64,000 bases of DNA from G963556115 sp963675945 (GCA_963675945.1 OY780932.1:3162001-3226000), one strand, 5' to 3'. Shown: positions 51,950 to 61,780, numbered from the stretch's first letter. A program made the numbers and translations. The notes: a model not told the origin generated them from the letters alone.

Positions 51950-53632
51950 TTACTCAACAGGCTGCAACTGCAAGACATGATATAGTTTATTATCATGTTC
52001 AACAATTGCCGGGTCTATATAGGGATTATCTTCATTTGCCCAACCTGTAAATCTTGAGGTATTATATACAAACCATTTACCATTGTTATAGAGTGGAATA
52101 TACGGTATTTCCTCTGCATGTATCATCTCAATTCGATCAGTAATCTTCTTCTGTTCTACCGGATCATTGGTAACTTTCAGTGTCTCAATCAGTTCATCAC
52201 GCTCTTTATTTTCATATCTACTGGTATTTGATGACCACCAGACACGTGTATTAAAGTAAGTCGGCATCATTGTCTGATTATAGAACTTATGAATATTCGG
52301 CATCATCCCTCCTGTACCACACATCATAGCGTCGAAATCACCACTTGCCCACGAATCAATGAACGAACCAAGCTCTGGAGTACGCACATTAGAGTTGATC
52401 CCGGCTTTTCTCAGTCCTTCAACTCCAATCTGAACTGAGTTGATCCAATCAGTCCAACCACTGGGAGCATCAACATTGAACTCAAGTTTTTTTCCGTTTG
52501 GTGTTTCAACATACCCATCATGATTGATATCCTTAAACCCGGCGTCACTGAGAATTTTTTTGGCTTTGGCAATATCAAATTTTTCATACTCCTGCCAAAC
52601 TTTATTTGCTTCAGAATTCATCCATTTGCTCAATCCCTTATTCAGTCCCGATGCTGGAGTCCCTGTTTTCACATAACCGTATGAACCTATCTCTGCCATT
52701 GACTTTCTATCCATCGCCAGGCTGAAGGCTTTACGAAATTCGAGATTATGAAAGGCCTCACTTGCCCCTTCATTCTTGGTCTGCATATTCAAAGAGATAC
52801 GCAACACCTCGTTTGATGGAAACCAGTAACGTTTATGCTCATCGCCATTCACATAAACATCTTCAATCTGTGGAATAAATATATGAGCCCAGTCAACCTT
52901 TCCTGATTGCAGCATGTCATAGGCCGCATCATTCGAATTATATTGCGGCCACACCAATTGATCAACTTTAAGTTTATTTCCTTGCCAGTAATTAGGATTT
53001 CTGCCGAGAATAAACAATTGCGGAGAAAAGCGAACAATCTCGGTAAATGGGCCAGTAGCGACTGGATTTTCAACCACCAACTTAGTAGGCTCAGCAACAT
53101 CCTTCCAGACATGCTCCGGAACCATCCAGACCTCGTTGAATAAGTTGCTCTTACCAAAAGCATTCTTTTCCCGCATAACAAATTTCACCGTATAGTCATC
53201 AATTTTTTCAACACTCTTGAGTCGGCCATTATCACCCCAGAAGCCATTATCATCAATTTCCGGATGTTCTTTGGGATATACAAACGAAAAGACAACATCA
53301 TCAGCATCAAAAGTTTCGCCGTCATTCCACTTAACCCCTTTACGTACCTTTACAATGATGGTCTCCATATCGTCCTCAGCAATTACTTCCTCAGCCAACC
53401 AAGGAATCTCATCACCATTCAATCCGTTATAAATAACTATTGGCTCATAAATAAAACCTCTGCTAGCATCCAACTGCACTGCAAAAGGATTAAAGTTTCG
53501 CACCCAACCCGTTGAAGGCTGCTGTAAAACCGTCAGCGACGCCTTCCCCGCCTCGGCTTCACCAGAAGTAAACACCACGCACAACATCAATACAAAAATA
53601 CTTATAACTCTAATTCTATTTTTAACAGACAT
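51950..53632 (-). CDS. extracellular solute-binding protein, family 5 (oligosaccharide or oligopeptide)
   Basis: 560 residues. Signal peptide MSVKNRIRVISIFVLMLCVV cut near AEA-G. SBP_bac_5 features are present: GLNGDEIPWLAEEV, VKVRKGVKWNDGETFDADDVVFSF with the WxDGxPF-like motif, and the late KITDRIEMIHAEEIPYIPLYNN. No Cys lipobox. The partner xylosidase gene upstream and many aromatic residues fit a sugar ligand such as xylo-oligosaccharides. Confidence 0.88.
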   Translation of the reverse strand: MSVKNRIRVISIFVLMLCVVFTSGEAEAGKASLTVLQQPSTGWVRNFNPFAVQLDASRGFIYEPIVIYNGLNGDEIPWLAEEVIAEDDMETIIVKVRKGVKWNDGETFDADDVVFSFVYPKEHPEIDDNGFWGDNGRLKSVEKIDDYTVKFVMREKNAFGKSNLFNEVWMVPEHVWKDVAEPTKLVVENPVATGPFTEIVRFSPQLFILGRNPNYWQGNKLKVDQLVWPQYNSNDAAYDMLQSGKVDWAHIFIPQIEDVYVNGDEHKRYWFPSNEVLRISLNMQTKNEGASEAFHNLEFRKAFSLAMDRKSMAEIGSYGYVKTGTPASGLNKGLSKWMNSEANKVWQEYEKFDIAKAKKILSDAGFKDINHDGYVETPNGKKLEFNVDAPSGWTDWINSVQIGVEGLRKAGINSNVRTPELGSFIDSWASGDFDAMMCGTGGMMPNIHKFYNQTMMPTYFNTRVWWSSNTSRYENKERDELIETLKVTNDPVEQKKITDRIEMIHAEEIPYIPLYNNGKWFVYNTSRFTGWANEDNPYIDPAIVEHDNKLYHVLQLQPVE

Positions 53633-53660
53633 AATAATTCTCCAAAATTTATATAACTAT

Positions 53661-55259
53661 TTATTCACCATAATACGCAAAATCAGAAAAATCTGCTGGT
53701 CTACCACCGCCTGTCAGATCACTGCACGCCATACCAATAAAAGCACCAGTAAAGGAAGCATGCTCCCCACGTCCGCCCTCATCAGACAACACCGACATAT
53801 CTAATGCTCCTCCAATATTCTCCCAATCATCCTGCGCAAAACTATATGAAAACTTTAAACTGTCATTCTGCACTTCAGCTCTAAACCGTAACCCTCCAGT
53901 GTCAGGTATCTCTATGTCTGCAGAGTAGATTATTTCTTCACCAAAATAATCTCCAAGACAACTCATAACTCGCAAAACCCGCCCCAATTTTTCATTATGG
54001 GTAACAGTAAGATAGTGAAATTTTGTTCTATTGTAATAACACACCAACCCAGCATACTGCTGAAAAGTAACAGGGAAGAACTCTAGCGAAGTGATAGCGG
54101 TATAATTAAAATTAACTTGACGTCTGGCCACCAATGACTGCTCAAACCAGCTCCCGATAGTTTCACGACCATATAAACGTAAATATCCAGGGCGCTCAGT
54201 CAATGAAAACAAGCGTGCCGACTCCGGTGTCCGTAACCACTGAAAGTCATTTGGCAACTCTGGAGCATCAAACTGATACTCATATCTTGCATTCTCTTGA
54301 GCTACAACTTCATTTTTAACATCCAACGCCGTTACTGTCGTTGATGGTACATTTGAGCCATTTTCTAAGTACAACCAGCCGTCATCACTCCAGAGTGCTC
54401 TCTGAATCGCAGTTTCTCTTCCCAGAACACACCTCTTATTTGAGGTTACTGGACGACCACACAAGAATACGACATAAGCCTCACTATCACTTATTTCAAC
54501 ATAATCTCCATGTCCACACTTCTGCAGATAACTTTCTCTCGCATCTTTGGTTGTAACCAAGTAAGTATCAGGATGAAGCTCATATTCGCCGTCAATCGAC
54601 TTTGATCTTGCCATAGTCATTGCATGATTCGTACTTGTACCTCCAGCTGCAGTAATGAGAAAATACCACTCACCACGCTTATACAGATGTGGTGCCTCGG
54701 TAAATCCAAGATCTGTCCCGGTGAAAATCAACTTCGCTTCACCTAACAACTTATTCTGCTGTACAGAGTATTCTTGAAGAAGGATACCCTTAAACCGATT
54801 TTCAGAATTCCAATGATCCCACTGCATATTCAAGAAATATTTTTTCCCGTCTGTATCATGAAAGAGTGAAGGATCGAAACCACTAGAGTTTACAAATACC
54901 GGATCGGACCACGGCCCACAGATATCCTTTGACGTAACAATATAATTTTTTACATCCATCAAGTTACTACCAAATCGTTTCACATCAGAATATACCAACC
55001 AGAACTGACCATCTGCATAACTCAAACACGGTGCCCACACCCCACATGAATCGGGGTTCCCACGCATATCGAGCTGTGCAGCACGAGATAAAGGACGAGA
55101 GATAAGAGACCAATCTTTCAGGTTCTTCGAATGATGAATTTGAACTCCAGGATACCACTCAAAGGTTGAATTAGCGATGTAAAAATTTCCATTAACTCCA
55201 ACAATTGATGGATCGGGATTGAATCCAGGCAATATCGGATTACTAATAACACTTTTCAT
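53661..55259 (-). CDS. family 43 glycoside hydrolase, beta-xylosidase type
   Basis: 532 residues from the ATG at 55259, which follows TGGAGA; the frame extends upstream without a site. No signal peptide, so it acts in the cytoplasm. N-terminal five-bladed propeller: catalytic base D16 in GFNPDPSI, pKa-modulating Asp in GFDPSLFHDTDG, catalytic acid Glu in GFTEAPHLY. The C-terminal 200 residues are a GH43_C2-type beta-sandwich (PGYLRLYGRETIGSWFEQSLVARRQ), as in subfamily 11 xylan 1,4-beta-xylosidases. It would release xylose from imported xylo-oligosaccharides. First gene of the transporter operon. Confidence 0.9.
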   Translation of the reverse strand: MKSVISNPILPGFNPDPSIVGVNGNFYIANSTFEWYPGVQIHHSKNLKDWSLISRPLSRAAQLDMRGNPDSCGVWAPCLSYADGQFWLVYSDVKRFGSNLMDVKNYIVTSKDICGPWSDPVFVNSSGFDPSLFHDTDGKKYFLNMQWDHWNSENRFKGILLQEYSVQQNKLLGEAKLIFTGTDLGFTEAPHLYKRGEWYFLITAAGGTSTNHAMTMARSKSIDGEYELHPDTYLVTTKDARESYLQKCGHGDYVEISDSEAYVVFLCGRPVTSNKRCVLGRETAIQRALWSDDGWLYLENGSNVPSTTVTALDVKNEVVAQENARYEYQFDAPELPNDFQWLRTPESARLFSLTERPGYLRLYGRETIGSWFEQSLVARRQVNFNYTAITSLEFFPVTFQQYAGLVCYYNRTKFHYLTVTHNEKLGRVLRVMSCLGDYFGEEIIYSADIEIPDTGGLRFRAEVQNDSLKFSYSFAQDDWENIGGALDMSVLSDEGGRGEHASFTGAFIGMACSDLTGGGRPADFSDFAYYGE

Positions 55260-55866
55260 TATTTCTCCAGCATAACAATAAAAAAAAATGAACCCCCAAA
55301 AATCAGGATTCACAACTCTCTCTAGTAAGAGTATCATTGATTATGATAATAATTTGCGTTATAAAGATAAAACCGAATGCTAAGATTTGATGAAATTACT
55401 CTCTAACACCACGATTCCAGCAAAAGCTTTCAAAGTAACAGCAGATATTTCTGCGCTATCTCTATATGCCAATATTATTCCCAAGGAATATTCTTAACAG
55501 AGAAATGAAAGCAACCGTAGATAAAACTTTTCCAAGGTTTTTCTTTGCTTTGCCGGACTGGTCCAAACCAGTATGATTAGCGATAAAATTTCACAATAAA
55601 GATTTGAATAAGTTATAACTTCAGGTGTTATTACTGCTTCGATTTTAATTTACTCTACTATTTTTGCTTATGCAAATTTATTTTATAAATTTTAATAATC
55701 CACATTCGCTAGCACTATTTTCTGCACAAACCACTGAATTTCATTACACATCTTCCTTCCACAGATAATCCAAAAATCCAGTACTCAATAACAATACCAA
55801 AAGACGTACAAATAATTTTCATGAAAAGCAACTATGAAATTAAGCGATTATCCTTGCGCAGCAAGC
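55260..55866. other. intergenic region between the xylosidase operon and the CRISPR array
   Basis: About 600 bases. It should hold the promoter of the xylosidase operon (reading left) near 55330-55400, but I could not fix one, and I found no copy of the TGTAA-N4-TTACA site. No gene recognised. Confidence 0.4.
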
Positions 55867-56229
55867 ATTTCAATCCACGCCCCCGTGCGGGGGGCGACTT
55901 TAGCACGAGCTATTATAGCTTGACCTAAAGGTGTTTCAATCCACGCCCCCGTGCGGGGGGCGACAGCAGCTGCAAAAGCTGATTTTTTACAGATAATAGT
56001 TTCAATCCACGCCCCCGTGCGGGGGGCGACCGGATCGAAGACCGGGTTACGCCGCAGACCGAGCGGTTTCAATCCACGCCCCCGTGCGGGGGGCGACATG
56101 AGATTACCGGTGAAGCGAAAACCTCGAACAAGTTTCAATCCACGCCCCCGTGCGGGGGGCGACTCAGCTCCTCATCCCGGTTGGTAATGTCATCGAGGTT
56201 TCAATCCACGCCCCCGTGCGGGGGGCGAC
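55867..56229 (-). CRISPR. type I-C CRISPR array, six repeats and five spacers
   Basis: Repeats of 32 bases lie at 55867, 55933, 55999, 56066, 56132 and 56198. Read on the minus strand, each begins GTCGCCCCCCGC and ends GTGGATTGAAAC, with a palindromic GC-rich stem, as in type I-C. Spacers are 34, 34, 35, 34 and 34 bases, all different. The repeat at 55867 differs in its last base (minus strand), as expected for the leader-distal end, so new spacers enter at the 56229 side, next to cas2. Confidence 0.97.
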
Positions 56230-56363
56230 TGCACTGCATATAACTTCTTAGAATACAATAACTTAAAATCCATGCAGCGCGAACCTCAGTTAAATTTTAC
56301 TATAATTAGCAGATAAATGCCAGATATATTTATAACTTGCGTAATAATACGTAATTACATCTT
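56230..56363 (-). promoter_or_regulatory. CRISPR leader
   Basis: The AT-rich 134 bases between the hairpin behind cas2 and the intact leader-proximal repeat. Position and composition fit a leader with the array promoter on the minus strand. I could not settle on one promoter. Confidence 0.65.
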
Positions 56364-56405
56364 CGCGAAAACCCCGGGAATATTCAGGGTGCCTGGGGTT
56401 CGCGG
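56364..56405. terminator. hairpin between cas2 and the leader
   Basis: CGCGAA-A-ACCCC...GGGGTTCGCG forms a long imperfect stem five bases behind the cas2 stop. No T-tract, so either a weak terminator separating cas transcripts from the array or a structural element at the leader start. Confidence 0.5.
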
Positions 56406-56410
56406 CAGGG

Positions 56411-56701
56411 TCAAACGATTAAAATTCCCTCCGGGTCATAAGAGGTCTTAGCACCATAATGCTCAACCCGGTTCTTCCAATTCTTGCCTAAAAAGTAATA
56501 GCGCAAGCTATCGGTTTCAGGGTTTATCAGCCCTTCAAGCTCTGATTTCAGCTTTACCCAGAGAGCCGGAGGAACCAAACACTCAAATACCGAGTTCTGC
56601 ACGCGCTGCCCATGATTGACACAACACTTGGCGACCTTACGCAACCTGGAACGCCCTTCGGGTGTCTGCACACAGACATCATACGTAACAAGAACAAGCA
56701 T
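56411..56701 (-). CDS. cas2: CRISPR-associated endonuclease Cas2
   Basis: 96 residues with the ferredoxin-like start MLVLVTYDVCVQTPEGRSRLRKVAKCC, D8 being the conserved acidic residue, then NSVFECLV and DSLRYYFLG. It forms the spacer-integration complex with Cas1. AGGAGA precedes the ATG; nine bases behind cas1. Confidence 0.95.
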   Translation of the reverse strand: MLVLVTYDVCVQTPEGRSRLRKVAKCCVNHGQRVQNSVFECLVPPALWVKLKSELEGLINPETDSLRYYFLGKNWKNRVEHYGAKTSYDPEGILIV

Positions 56702-56709
56702 AATATCTC

Positions 56710-57741
56710 CTATTTGACAAAGTAAGCGGGGTATGCATCCAACTCACCCCGCAGCCAGCGGGAAAAGAGCCGTGCCTGAATAAACGGGAGCAGACCGATA
56801 GTGATCTTCTCACCCAAGAAGGGGTGCTGTAGCTCCTCTTCCTTGCGTTTCTGGTAAGCCTGAATAACACTGCGCCTAGCAGACTCAGCCAGTAATACCC
56901 CTCCTGACTCCTGCTCATTAAAATCACGCGGACTGAGCTGTTGGCGATTGATCAGGGTAAGGGCGAGGCGATCGGCAAGAAAAGGACGGAATTCTTCCAT
57001 CAAGTCCAGAGCCAGGGAAGAACGTCCGGGGCGATCAGCATGGAGAAAACCCAACTGCGGATCCAAACCGACGCTCTCACAAGCTGAAGCTACATCATTT
57101 GCAAGCAGAGTATAGATAAAGGAGAGCAAGGCGTTTATCCTATCCCGCGGGGGGCGACGAGTACGGCGCACAAACGCAAATTCAGCCTGATGACAACGGA
57201 GTAATTCATTGAACACGCTGAAATAGAGCTGCCCGCCCTCGCCTTCAACTCCGCGTATGCGCTGCAGACTCGTCAATTCCGCCACCTCTTTGCAGAGACC
57301 GGCGAGCACCCTAACAACACGCGTGAGTGCCGGAACGTCCACAGTATCGGGGTAATCACGGAGTACACGCTGCAGATTTCTACGGCTATTGGCGAGTTTG
57401 GCAGCAACAAAGATACGTGCCGCAGTAGCGGCGGTAGCCTCAGCACTACTGAGATGGTGCTGGGAACGGCGCAACAGGACACTCCCGGAGCTCCTACCTA
57501 CCGCCCGGCAGAGAAAACGCCCGTGCTCGGTATGAAAGGAGAGGCCGACCCCTTCCTCGGTACAGAATCCCATCAGAAACGGGCTGCACGTGACATTACC
57601 GAAGCAGACAATCTGCCCCAGGGTATGCAGGGGCGCCCGGAATCTCTCCTGCTTATCCACCCGCACAACTACATTGGTACCATCCTTACTCAACCAAGAT
57701 TGCTGAGTGGTGATAAAGAGTATATTATCATGGCGTCGCAC
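56710..57741 (-). CDS. cas1: CRISPR-associated integrase Cas1
   Basis: 343 residues from the GTG at 57741 (VRRHDNILFITTQQSWLSKDG). The longer ATG start at 57780 would overlap cas4 by over 50 bases and places the AGGAG site inside the gene, so GTG is preferred. The metal-binding triad is visible in IRGVEGEGG (Glu), GFLHADRPGRSSLALDLMEEFRP (His and Asp). It inserts new spacers, with Cas2 and, in type I-C, with Cas4 selecting ends. Confidence 0.93.
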   Translation of the reverse strand: MRRHDNILFITTQQSWLSKDGTNVVVRVDKQERFRAPLHTLGQIVCFGNVTCSPFLMGFCTEEGVGLSFHTEHGRFLCRAVGRSSGSVLLRRSQHHLSSAEATAATAARIFVAAKLANSRRNLQRVLRDYPDTVDVPALTRVVRVLAGLCKEVAELTSLQRIRGVEGEGGQLYFSVFNELLRCHQAEFAFVRRTRRPPRDRINALLSFIYTLLANDVASACESVGLDPQLGFLHADRPGRSSLALDLMEEFRPFLADRLALTLINRQQLSPRDFNEQESGGVLLAESARRSVIQAYQKRKEEELQHPFLGEKITIGLLPFIQARLFSRWLRGELDAYPAYFVK

Positions 57742-58441
57742 CGGAGTTCTCCTCTCTGATCTCTGCAAGACAGCCGGCAACGTATGTACTGGCCTTGGGG
57801 GAAGAAATAATTTCAGGCATACAGGATTCGCTTAACGAGCAATTTCTGCATTTAGCCCCATACTCCGCCGGGGGAAGAAGCTTGTCGGCAAAGAGCGCAC
57901 GCACCTCCCGGATTACTCGTGCGGTCTCATTACGGAGTGCAGCGGTAAACTCTACCGGCACCCGGCTCTGACTCTTACCATAAAAGATTGCCCCGTCTGC
58001 GATCTGCACCTCATGCATGCTCTCAAGGCAGAAGGCCTGGGCGCAGAGCTGTACCGCATCACTCATATCCGCCTTCTTCCTGCCATGTTTATACTCGACC
58101 GGGTATACCCGCCACCACCCAGAAACCCGCCCTAACTGCACAGCAAAGGGTTTCTCACTCTCTTTCGCCGCTATGTACTCGACGCTATCGGCGATACCAC
58201 ATATACCGTGACCCGCGGATGAGAGGCGTACGCTCCGCTCACTGAGTACACCGCCCCGGCTTGCCACACCCTCCTGATGCACACGCTGATGCAGGAGTTC
58301 GCCCTCGGCGGTAAGACGATTCTCCCCCCAGGTCTGCTCCAGATGGATCAGACCACACTGACGGGGGCAGAAGATATAATGCTGCAAGGCAGAGAGCGGA
58401 ATATACTCATCCTCGGCGTAAACTCGCTCAGAGCAGCTCAT
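57728..58441 (-). CDS. cas4: CRISPR-associated exonuclease Cas4
   Basis: 237 residues, Dna2/RecB nuclease family. YIPLSALQHYIFCPRQCGLIHLEQTW gives the first iron-sulfur Cys; the C-terminal CRNCSLSESCMP supplies the others. The nuclease core has HQRVHQEG (His), an acidic motif in GIADSVEY, and YPVEYKHGRK (E-x-K). It trims prespacers and helps choose the PAM. Overlaps cas7 by 14 bases and cas1 by 14. Confidence 0.93.
   Translation of the reverse strand: MSCSERVYAEDEYIPLSALQHYIFCPRQCGLIHLEQTWGENRLTAEGELLHQRVHQEGVASRGGVLSERSVRLSSAGHGICGIADSVEYIAAKESEKPFAVQLGRVSGWWRVYPVEYKHGRKKADMSDAVQLCAQAFCLESMHEVQIADGAIFYGKSQSRVPVEFTAALRNETARVIREVRALFADKLLPPAEYGAKCRNCSLSESCMPEIISSPKASTYVAGCLAEIREENSGATP
57749..57753 (-). 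promoter_or_regulatory. ribosome binding site that fixes the cas1 start
   Basis: AGGAG on the minus strand, seven bases before GTG at 57741, inside the end of cas4. Confidence 0.7.
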
Positions 58442-59294
58442 GAATTTTTATCCCCTCCGGGAGTCCTTCCCGCTCAATACTTACGGTATAATCGCCGAAG
58501 CTGCGCGGGCTGACAGCCGGAGCCTTCAGAGATATTCCGACCCTATCCTGGAGGGCATGCGCCGGAGCACTGCCGAGCTTGCTCTCATGCTCAAAGACGA
58601 TGAGTCCACGCGGAGCCATCTGCCCCCGTGCCGCCGACCGATCCAGCTCGAACATCTGTCGGAGCGCTTCCCAGAAGCATTCCAGATCATCCTCGGAAAA
58701 CCCGGTTTTTGCCGCGAGGAAAGGATTGATATAGCCATGGCAGCGATAGAGCGCGTAAGGGATTGTAAACTTCCGCCCCATAGTCTGATTGCCACCCTGC
58801 TGCGCCTCCGACTCCTTCTCGGTGGTGACGGCACACCGGGTAATACAGTGCTCCAGCGAGATTACCGGATCGATACTGCGGGCAAAGGTCAGCTGCACAG
58901 GCCCGCGAACCTGCCCACAGTTGATATCAGTAGTCATCACCGCCCCAAAGGTACGGACATCATAGAAATTCTGGCACATCCAATTGGTGACCTTATACGC
59001 GTCCTCGAGCTTTTTAGGGAGGCGCTTAGAGACCGGCTCCAGCTCCAAAGCCTGATAAGCCTGTTTGTTCTGCAGATTTAAGATCGCCTTCTCCTTGACA
59101 TAGATTGCATATGGCGGTTCTTCACCCTTGGCCAGAGCGATGTAATTACGCACCTTCCGTTTGAGACAGACATCGGTCACCAGACCGTGTCCGGTCTCGG
59201 GATCGATCCGCGGGAGATTACCGGCATCGGGGTCACCATTGGGATTGCCATCACTGACCTCGAAGAGAAATACAAAATCATAACGTCTTTCCAT
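58428..59294 (-). CDS. cas7: Cas7 (Csd2) backbone subunit of type I-C Cascade
   Basis: 288 residues with the family start MERRYDFVFLFEVSDGNPNGDPDAGNLPRIDPETG, shortened to NPNGDPDAGN as the marker, then GLVTDVCLKRKVRNYI. It coats the crRNA spacer. The C-terminus EGLPEGIKIHELL overlaps the cas4 start. Confidence 0.96.
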   Translation of the reverse strand: MERRYDFVFLFEVSDGNPNGDPDAGNLPRIDPETGHGLVTDVCLKRKVRNYIALAKGEEPPYAIYVKEKAILNLQNKQAYQALELEPVSKRLPKKLEDAYKVTNWMCQNFYDVRTFGAVMTTDINCGQVRGPVQLTFARSIDPVISLEHCITRCAVTTEKESEAQQGGNQTMGRKFTIPYALYRCHGYINPFLAAKTGFSEDDLECFWEALRQMFELDRSAARGQMAPRGLIVFEHESKLGSAPAHALQDRVGISLKAPAVSPRSFGDYTVSIEREGLPEGIKIHELL

Positions 59295-59363
59295 TATACT
59301 ATCCTTTCAACAAATATACTAAGCACTAAGAACCTAGTAAGTATACAAAATAAACGCAAATAT

Positions 59364-61088
59364 CTATTCCGCAGCAGCATCTTCCTTCTTGGTAAAGAAG
59401 TCCTGGCGCTGATGGTAATAGCCGAGCGCAAAGAGGCCCTGCGCCTGCAGACAGAGGTGCTGGGGAAATTCCCGGATGCGCCCGCAGATCTCTTGAATCT
59501 GTTTTTCAGTATTGATCTTCAAGCCAGCATTGAGCTTGGCGCTATGATGTTGGCTGAGGCGGAGCAAGCGGGGAAAGACACTGGCCGGGGTCATGGAGGC
59601 AGAGGAAAAGAAGCGTTCCTTGATCCCAGACTCGACCTTACCCTGCGCCTGCTCCTGAAGCCGTTCAAGCACGGCAAAGAGCCGCCCCAACTGATACTCT
59701 ACCTCTTCTCGCTCTATTTCCAGCATAATAAGTCCTTTCTGTTTGAAATTACGTAATAAAATAGCCTTGATAATCGCGGCCCGCGGATAAGTCACGCTCT
59801 TCGCCACCCGGAGGCGGCGGAGAACCGCCTGATACAAGAGCAGCGGATACTCCCGCCCCGAAAGCACCGCACGGAGCAGCGCCCCGCTCAGGAGGGGAGG
59901 AATCTCCTTACTCTCCCGCGCGGTCTGCTCAAGAATCGAACGGAGCGATAAGAATTCATACTCCTTCTTACTCTGCTTGTCCGCAACAATTTGCAGTTCT
60001 GCCTGCAACGCTCCGACCCTGTGCAGCAGTTCACTCAGAGTCGAGCGCTGCCAAAAACGCACCGATATTCTTGCCGCATTCGGCGCTAGACCGAGTACAT
60101 AAAACTCTGTATCTCCTTCTAGCGCCTGCGGAACACTACCTGCAAGCAGACTCCGCAGCGAGGCTTTGATCTGCTCCTCCAGCGCGGAATCGGTCGGCGG
60201 CTCACCGGAGAGGACAAAACCGAAGATACTCTCGCCAACTGACGGTTTATCCGCCCAGAAGACCGTCGTCGCATCCCCAAGCTGCAACCGCCTTGGCGAA
60301 CCCTTGGCCAGTAAGTAATTGAGTGCGGTAGCGTACTTGAAGGCGGAGACGGTGGAGACCGGAGCATTATAACTCTGGGTCAGTCCATAACTTGTAAACG
60401 AATCACAATTGAAAGAGACAAGATTCGCCCCTGCAGACTGCGCGCCCAAGACCCCCTTGATCTTGACCTCATGTATCCGGGCGATCTCCGCCGCGGCACC
60501 ACTTAGCAGGCAGATTCCGGTACTCGCACCGACAGCTCCTGCCGACAATCTTACCACTGCTTCAATTTCATGCAGATACGACTGCTCGCCTTGAATACGC
60601 ACAACCCCAAATAAACCGGAGACATCTGGTAACACCGGGTAATTGGCAGCAGCTTCCGGCTGCCATTTTTCGAGAAAGCGACAGAACGCCGAGTACGCCG
60701 GGTCTGCAACTTCGGCTTCAGACTGGAGCATACCCTCCTTATACGCTTTATGGCGTTTGACGCAGCGTTCAGCCAACTTCTTTGCGTCCGGAGCGCTCAA
60801 ACCTTCAAGGTTTAGATAACCGAGCATATATTCAGTAGTATCCCAACCATGTAGGGAGGGATTACAACCAGATCCTGAAGGTTTTGCACTCCCAGGAAGA
60901 ATAAACTCCTTATTCCTAACGGTATTCTTGATAACAACACGAAGATCGTTGATCGCGATAAGATCACCCGCTGGGGTAATAAGCAGTTCAAAGGCTATTC
61001 CCTGCACCACATAACCTAAAGGTGCAATAGCAGTATCGGTGTCTGCAGCCAACCGGTCGTAAAGCCGGCATAATTTGTGTAAAATCAT
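59364..61088 (-). CDS. cas8c: Cas8c (Csd1) large subunit
   Basis: 574 residues from the ATG at 61088 (MILHKLCRLYDRLAAD), with GGGGGTAAG before it. The frame stays open upstream into cas5 but that part is antisense-like noise. LGYVVQGIAFELLITPAGDL and GWDTTEYMLGYLNLEG match Csd1/Cas8c, and FFGV-like VRIQGEQSYLHEIEAVVRL lies in the middle. It recognises the PAM and, in I-C, an internal start gives Cas11. Length is normal. Confidence 0.93.
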   Translation of the reverse strand: MILHKLCRLYDRLAADTDTAIAPLGYVVQGIAFELLITPAGDLIAINDLRVVIKNTVRNKEFILPGSAKPSGSGCNPSLHGWDTTEYMLGYLNLEGLSAPDAKKLAERCVKRHKAYKEGMLQSEAEVADPAYSAFCRFLEKWQPEAAANYPVLPDVSGLFGVVRIQGEQSYLHEIEAVVRLSAGAVGASTGICLLSGAAAEIARIHEVKIKGVLGAQSAGANLVSFNCDSFTSYGLTQSYNAPVSTVSAFKYATALNYLLAKGSPRRLQLGDATTVFWADKPSVGESIFGFVLSGEPPTDSALEEQIKASLRSLLAGSVPQALEGDTEFYVLGLAPNAARISVRFWQRSTLSELLHRVGALQAELQIVADKQSKKEYEFLSLRSILEQTARESKEIPPLLSGALLRAVLSGREYPLLLYQAVLRRLRVAKSVTYPRAAIIKAILLRNFKQKGLIMLEIEREEVEYQLGRLFAVLERLQEQAQGKVESGIKERFFSSASMTPASVFPRLLRLSQHHSAKLNAGLKINTEKQIQEICGRIREFPQHLCLQAQGLFALGYYHQRQDFFTKKEDAAAE

Positions 61089-61092
61089 TTTC

Positions 61093-61755
61093 TTACCCCC
61101 TGCCCCGGGACTCCGGGACGGTAATAACCCCATCCTGCATCTCCGCCCGGAAGAAATACGGGGTATTAGGCTCAGCAAAGTCAATATCCTGGAGCATCCA
61201 GCCGAGATCCCGCTTTCCCAGCAGACTCTCGTCACAGACTGCCGGCTCGCCGTTGTACCAAGAGAAGTTACAGGCAAACTCACGGCAGCCGAGGCAAGGC
61301 TGATGAAAACACTGGCCTTTCTCGGCTCTGCGCCGGAATATCTCATAGTGCTTCTGCGGAGCCTCCCGGGAATTCAAGACCACATAATGCGCTTCAATAA
61401 TATACTCGACATTGCGGAGTACGATTGAGGCACGCTGTTGACGATCCTCCTCGATAACCTGGGTCAGAGCGGGATGCTCCCCACCCTCAAGGTAGCCTTT
61501 TAACTTCGTTGCTGAGGGACCACGACCGGCGAGTTCATTGCGCCGGATACTGGTAAAGACGATCGGCTTGAGAACCTGGAGCCGCTCGATTACCCAGCGG
61601 ATCTCCGGCTTCCAATAGACCGCTTCCAGAATGCCGCGGGCAGCCGACGGGGTAATAACATCATAGCTTACCCGCTCCGCCTTCATCTCCGGACGGGTAA
61701 AGCAGGCGAAGTCACCCCAAACCCGCAAAGCGACACGATTCTTACTGATATCCAT
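61093..61755 (-). CDS. cas5: Cas5 (Cas5d), crRNA-processing subunit
   Basis: 220 residues. Family start VALRVWGDFACFTRPEMKAERVSYDVITPSAARGILEAVYWKPEIRW, marker ITPSAARGILEAVYWKP. In type I-C there is no Cas6 and Cas5 cuts the pre-crRNA, leaving the GATTGAAAC handle. Ends four bases before cas8c and starts 26 bases behind cas3. Confidence 0.94.
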   Translation of the reverse strand: MDISKNRVALRVWGDFACFTRPEMKAERVSYDVITPSAARGILEAVYWKPEIRWVIERLQVLKPIVFTSIRRNELAGRGPSATKLKGYLEGGEHPALTQVIEEDRQQRASIVLRNVEYIIEAHYVVLNSREAPQKHYEIFRRRAEKGQCFHQPCLGCREFACNFSWYNGEPAVCDESLLGKRDLGWMLQDIDFAEPNTPYFFRAEMQDGVITVPESRGRG

Positions 61756-61780
61756 TGCTCTCCTTTCTGTTCATAATGAA

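Noticed and set aside
55848..56187. Open frames across the CRISPR array on both strands
   Set aside because: Repeat plus spacer is usually 66 bases, a multiple of three, so any frame open in one repeat stays open through the array. The proteins are repeats of APRTGAWIE and similar and are not real genes.
57742..57780. ATG start of cas1 at 57780
   Set aside because: It would lie upstream of the ribosome site and deepen the overlap with cas4; homologous proteins begin near the GTG at 57741.
61089..61346. N-terminal extension of cas8c into cas5
   Set aside because: The extension overlaps the cas5 coding region in another frame and has low-complexity Ser/Arg-rich content; the family start is the ATG at 61088.
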